From Chloroflexota bacterium (lineage in GTDB: Bacteria; Chloroflexota; Ktedonobacteria; Ktedonobacterales; Ktedonobacteraceae), in assembly GCA_021828635.1 (NCBI GenBank), contig JAJZEJ010000403.1, positions 1-6,009 of the forward strand: DNA of 6,009 nt. Reading direction: 5' to 3'. Both the position numbers and the translations under genes were made by a program. Positions within the stretch are counted from its first letter, which is position 1, and the number at the start of each line of letters is the position of its first letter. The notes beneath the pieces were generated by a model. It worked only from the letters and a program-made list of their open reading frames with translations. It was not told where the DNA came from and ran no database searches. This document shows, piece by piece, positions 4,924 to 6,009 of the stretch.

Positions 4924-4941
4924 ATGAACGATACGAACATG

Positions 4942-4964
4942 ATGGGCGCAATGTAGCGCACCAT
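4942..4964 (+). promoter_or_regulatory. GCGC-stem hairpin in the debranching gene leader
   Basis: ATGGGCGC (4942-4949) pairs with GCGC-A-CCAT (4956-4964) across the loop AATGTA, with a single bulged A at 4960. It would lie near the 5' end of the rightward mRNA if the candidate promoter is right. There is no T-run, so it is not a typical terminator. Confidence 0.35.
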
Positions 4965-5003
4965 GTATCCCATGAGTCAACATAACCAAGTAGCTTTTGA
5001 TAG

Positions 5004-5034
5004 CTCGCGCTCACCACTTGCGAGGGTTGAGCGC
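5004..5034 (+). promoter_or_regulatory. Overlapping alternative hairpins in the debranching gene leader
   Basis: CTCGC (5004-5008) can pair with GCGAG (5020-5024), or GCGCTCA (5007-5013) can pair with TGAGCGC (5028-5034). The two stems share bases 5007-5008 and overlap topologically, so only one can form at a time. They end 46 nt before the ribosome binding site GGAGG (5081-5085). Confidence 0.35.
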
Positions 5035-5092
5035 CCAGTATTGCGTAACAGAGTAGTTTCGACCGTCTACCGAGGGGCTTGGAGGGTCTGTT

Positions 5093-6009
5093 ATGACCAT
5101 TGCATATGATCGCAACGTGTGTTGTGACCTCAACGAGACCACTACACGTGAATGGCTCGTCACCAATGGCCTGGGGGGATATGCGGCGGGAACGATTGCA
5201 GGCATGCTAACCCGCGTGGAGCATGGCTTACTGGTAGTCCCGCTTGAAGATATTTCAACACCCCATCTTCTCTTTGCGAAGATCGACGAAGAGGTCATTT
5301 TCGACGAACGTACCTATTATCTTGGCACCAATGAGTACCGAGATGGCACACTGAACCCATCGGGCTTTGTCCATCTGGAGGCATTTCGTCTGGAAGAGGG
5401 CTTTCCCGTCTTCACCTATCATATTGGCGGTATCAACGGCATGATGCTGGAAAAGCGTATCTGGATGCCACAGGATCGCCATACCACCTATATCCAGTAT
5501 CGCGTACTACGCAATCCAGAACTTGAGCGTAGCCTTACCCGTACCAGCGCAAACTTTAGCTATGGACGCTACCATGAATATGCGGAAGCAACACAACACG
5601 CGCTGACCCTGACACTGTTGCCTTTCGCAGCTTATCGTCCCCACCAGTCGCTTCAGCAGGGCGACCAGCACAGGGATTTTCAGGTTCAGCCACTGCCTAC
5701 CCATACCGAAGACCATGAGCAGGATAGAAAAGACGCACCATTGCTACCAACGGGCATTGTCGGCTGCACCATTCGCGCCAGCGAACACGGCCAGCCCTAT
5801 CACCTGCTGGCTGTAGCCCCTTCCGCTAGCCAGACAACCTTCATTCCCACCAACGTCTGGTACTGGAACTTCTTGCGCCGCCGCGATGCCGATGCCGGTC
5901 GCGCCGCCATTGACGACCTCTATCTCCCTGGCGTCATTCGCACCACGCTCTGGCCAGGCGAGGACACCACACTCACCATAATTCTGACGGCAGAAGATCT
6001 GGCCGAGCA
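5093..6009 (+). CDS. Glycogen-debranching-enzyme-type protein, N-terminal part
   Basis: The frame is open to the right edge (305 codons seen). Family members are about 650-750 residues, so roughly the second half, including the catalytic (alpha/alpha)6-barrel glucosidase domain, is missing. ATG at 5093 follows GGAGG (5081-5085) with a 7-nt spacer. The visible part matches the N-terminal beta-sandwich of amylo-alpha-1,6-glucosidase-like proteins (GDE_N): REWLVTNGLGGYAAGTIAG (19-37), HGLLVVP (44-50), LFAKIDEEV (60-68), YLGTNEYRDGTLNPSGFVHLEAFRL (in part, 76-100), MLEKRIWMP (118-126) and TTYIQYRVL (131-139). Such enzymes remove alpha-1,6 branches during glycogen breakdown in the cytoplasm. Two differences from my recollection of the family: V42-E43 before HGLL where R-Y is usual, and an extra segment at about residues 143-170. 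No signal peptide is seen. The catalytic domain is unseen, so true activity is an inference. Confidence 0.9.
   Translation, partial: MTIAYDRNVCCDLNETTTREWLVTNGLGGYAAGTIAGMLTRVEHGLLVVPLEDISTPHLLFAKIDEEVIFDERTYYLGTNEYRDGTLNPSGFVHLEAFRLEEGFPVFTYHIGGINGMMLEKRIWMPQDRHTTYIQYRVLRNPELERSLTRTSANFSYGRYHEYAEATQHALTLTLLPFAAYRPHQSLQQGDQHRDFQVQPLPTHTEDHEQDRKDAPLLPTGIVGCTIRASEHGQPYHLLAVAPSASQTTFIPTNVWYWNFLRRRDADAGRAAIDDLYLPGVIRTTLWPGEDTTLTIILTAEDLAE

Larger units (their letters stand above)
4731..5092. other. 362-nt divergent control region
   Basis: This region separates the leftward lipoprotein from the rightward debranching-type gene and has no supported coding frame. Left to right it holds the lipoprotein leader with a tandem AATGTAAC repeat, its promoter with an overlapping inverted repeat, an AT-rich centre, a candidate promoter for the rightward gene overlapped by two inverted repeats, then a leader of about 160 nt with at least two GC-rich hairpins. 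Confidence 0.7.

Noticed and set aside
5011..5716. Minus-strand open frames opposite the debranching-type gene
   Set aside because: They lie opposite conserved GDE_N motifs on the plus strand and lack start signals.

Overview
The window looks like chromosomal DNA from a free-living, sporulating-type environmental bacterium, most probably a member of the Chloroflexota close to Ktedonobacteria. This is an inference. It rests on moderate GC with AT-rich intergenic regions, a large share of regulatory genes without nearby partners, a sensor-less soluble histidine kinase, a family-specific small zinc protein, a glycogen-debranching-type enzyme and dispersed GGGCGCGATACATCGG intergenic repeats. No rRNA, tRNA, CRISPR array, integrase or transposase was seen.

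Layout. The left half (1-2484) is all on the minus strand. Read in the direction of transcription it holds: a 150-residue protein with a C-terminal eight-ligand zinc domain (2484-2032); 61 nt later a 108-residue unknown protein with an acidic run (1970-1644); a 265-nt spacer with a possible gene remnant; a soluble orphan histidine kinase (1378-542); a 405-nt spacer ending in a repeat pair; and the first 45 codons of a small DUF4177-like protein running off the left edge (136-1). The right half has a plus-strand stand-alone HD-GYP phosphodiesterase (2993-3676). It is convergent with a minus-strand solute-binding lipoprotein (4730-3807), and a strong hairpin lies between the two. The lipoprotein is divergent from the 5' part of a glycogen-debranching-enzyme-type gene (5093 to the right edge).

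How the genes may work together. The kinase, the HD-GYP protein and the zinc protein are all cytoplasmic and all lack neighbouring partners (no response regulator, no diguanylate cyclase, no sigma factor), so they probably feed into networks encoded elsewhere. The solute-binding lipoprotein has no permease or ATPase beside it. Its promoter region is shared with the debranching enzyme, and both putative promoters have an extended -10 overlapped by inverted repeats, which would allow joint control of solute sensing and glycogen use.

The least ordinary material is in three places: the zinc-protein/acidic-protein pair, whose function I cannot name; the 362-nt divergent control region with its nested inverted repeats and alternative hairpins; and three perfect 12-16 bp palindromes in the gaps (2515-2526, 2800-2815, 3744-3759). 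I did not find a clear, complete new system, and the candidates below are scored accordingly.
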